From contig JARKIP010000017.1 of the NCBI GenBank assembly GCA_029990175.1, positions 17,316,001 to 17,380,000 on the forward strand: DNA of 64,000 bases, in the 5' to 3' direction. Numbering within the stretch: position 1 is the stretch's first letter; each line of letters begins with the position of its first letter. A model generated the notes under the pieces. The model was not told the origin of the DNA. It made no database searches and saw only the letters and a program-made list of their open reading frames with translations. The stretch comes from Petunia secreta (taxonomy: Eukaryota; Streptophyta; Magnoliopsida; Solanales; Solanaceae). Position numbers and translations under genes: made by a program. Shown piece after piece: positions 63,717-64,000 of the stretch.

Positions 63717-63731
63717 TCGAGTGGGGGAGAA
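63717..63731 (+). other. Polypurine tract
   Basis: GAGTGGGGGAGAA (with preceding ATC) lies directly before TGTTGCGCGG. Confidence 0.75.
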
Positions 63732-64000
63732 TGTTGCGCGGTGCCCTTTTGATGTCTTTGCGCGCGCAATGTCTTTGTACTACAGGCGGACCAGACGAGT
63801 GTCAGACGCTCGACCGAGTGTCGGCCGTGCGCTGAACGAGTGTCAGTCGGCTGGACGAAGGCCAGTTGTGCGCGGGATGAATGTCAGCCGCGTACTTGAG
63901 GGGAAGCCTTGGCCATGTCCTAGATGAGTGCTAGACATGCGCTAGATGAGGGCCAGCAAGGTGCTGGACGAGTGTCAGCTGGGCGCAGGCTGTGCGTCAG
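63732..64000 (+). repeat. Start of a 3' LTR, cut by the window end
   Basis: It starts TGTTGCGCGGTGCCC right after the polypurine tract. From about 63790 it is made of degenerate units of roughly 23-30 bases built on CTGGACGAGTGTCAGCCGTG (variants GACGAGTGTCAG, GATGAGTGCTAG, GACGAAGGCCAG). GC content is the highest of the window. Confidence 0.65.

Larger units (their letters stand above)
61290..64000 (+). mobile_element. 3' part of a coding-poor LTR retrotransposon (runs off window)
   Basis: Base composition becomes G-rich and even. Before 63717 there is 2.4 kb with many short frames on both strands but no protein domain. A polypurine tract and the start of an LTR follow. A large internal region without gag or pol is the layout of a LARD-type non-autonomous element. 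The left border is set by the change in composition and is approximate. Confidence 0.55.

Noticed and set aside
1..64000. CRISPR array, operon, rRNA or tRNA gene
   Set aside because: The regular repeats are minisatellites without spacers. The content is plant nuclear, and no tRNA cloverleaf or rRNA segment was recognised by eye. A tRNAscan or Rfam scan could overturn this.

Overview
The window is repeat-rich nuclear DNA from a flowering plant, most likely a eudicot of the nightshade family (Solanaceae). The pointers are plant-type initiator-Met-tRNA primer sites, Tekay/Del-, CRM- and Tat-type gypsy elements, Sirevirus-like copia elements, Mutator-like MITEs, a Helitron, and an Au-like SINE tail with a GTT run. 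The family assignment is inferred from recognition of repeat types, not from a search. I see no bacterial, organellar, rRNA or tRNA genes and no CRISPR. Nearly all coding capacity belongs to decayed transposable elements. One ordinary host gene stands out (a small secreted protein, minus strand, 56944-57189). A two-exon GRF-zinc-finger-like gene (25846-26320) is the second best.

Layout. 1-8.77 kb: an older repeat is interrupted by a complete 8.0-kb minus-strand LTR retrotransposon (282-8311). It has a 5-bp target duplication, very long LTRs carrying two minisatellites, and only a gag remnant inside. 8.77-12.5 kb: minus-strand Sirevirus-like copia gag to integrase. 12.6-16.25 kb: plus-strand CRM-type gypsy pol with a 3' LTR that contains the end of the reading frame. 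17.76-19.06 kb: a 1.3-kb gag-only LTR element. 19.8-27.1 kb: a decayed Mutator (MULE) transposase with a tandem duplication in its catalytic region, followed by tandem repeats and three small TATA-driven loci. 27.4-33.1 kb: a Tat-type gypsy element on the minus strand whose LTR lies between 1.35-kb inverted arms.

33.2-37.35 kb: plus-strand Sirevirus-like copia (RT, RNase H, extra downstream ORF, two polypurine tracts, 3' LTR) with many copies of a GGAAC-N-GTTCC palindrome. 37.4-42.75 kb: plus-strand Tekay/Del chromovirus (gag end to chromodomain, 3' LTR), an apparent coding relative of the element at 282-8311, followed by a SINE-like piece. 44.0-45.0 kb: a CACTA-type terminus and a Stowaway-like MITE. 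45.55-50.77 kb: an L1-type LINE with poly(A) and a perfect 14-bp target duplication. 51.99-56.43 kb: a non-autonomous Helitron, with a second Helitron-type 3' end at 56900. 57.7-60.7 kb: two Mutator-type MITEs inserted back to back at overlapping target sites, one holding a third nested MITE. 61.3-64.0 kb: the 3' part of a large, coding-poor LTR element running off the window.

The genes do not form a pathway. The window is a record of nested and truncated insertions. Its most informative features are element boundaries (target duplications, primer sites, polypurine tracts, hairpins), unusual internal structures, and the lesions that inactivated each element.
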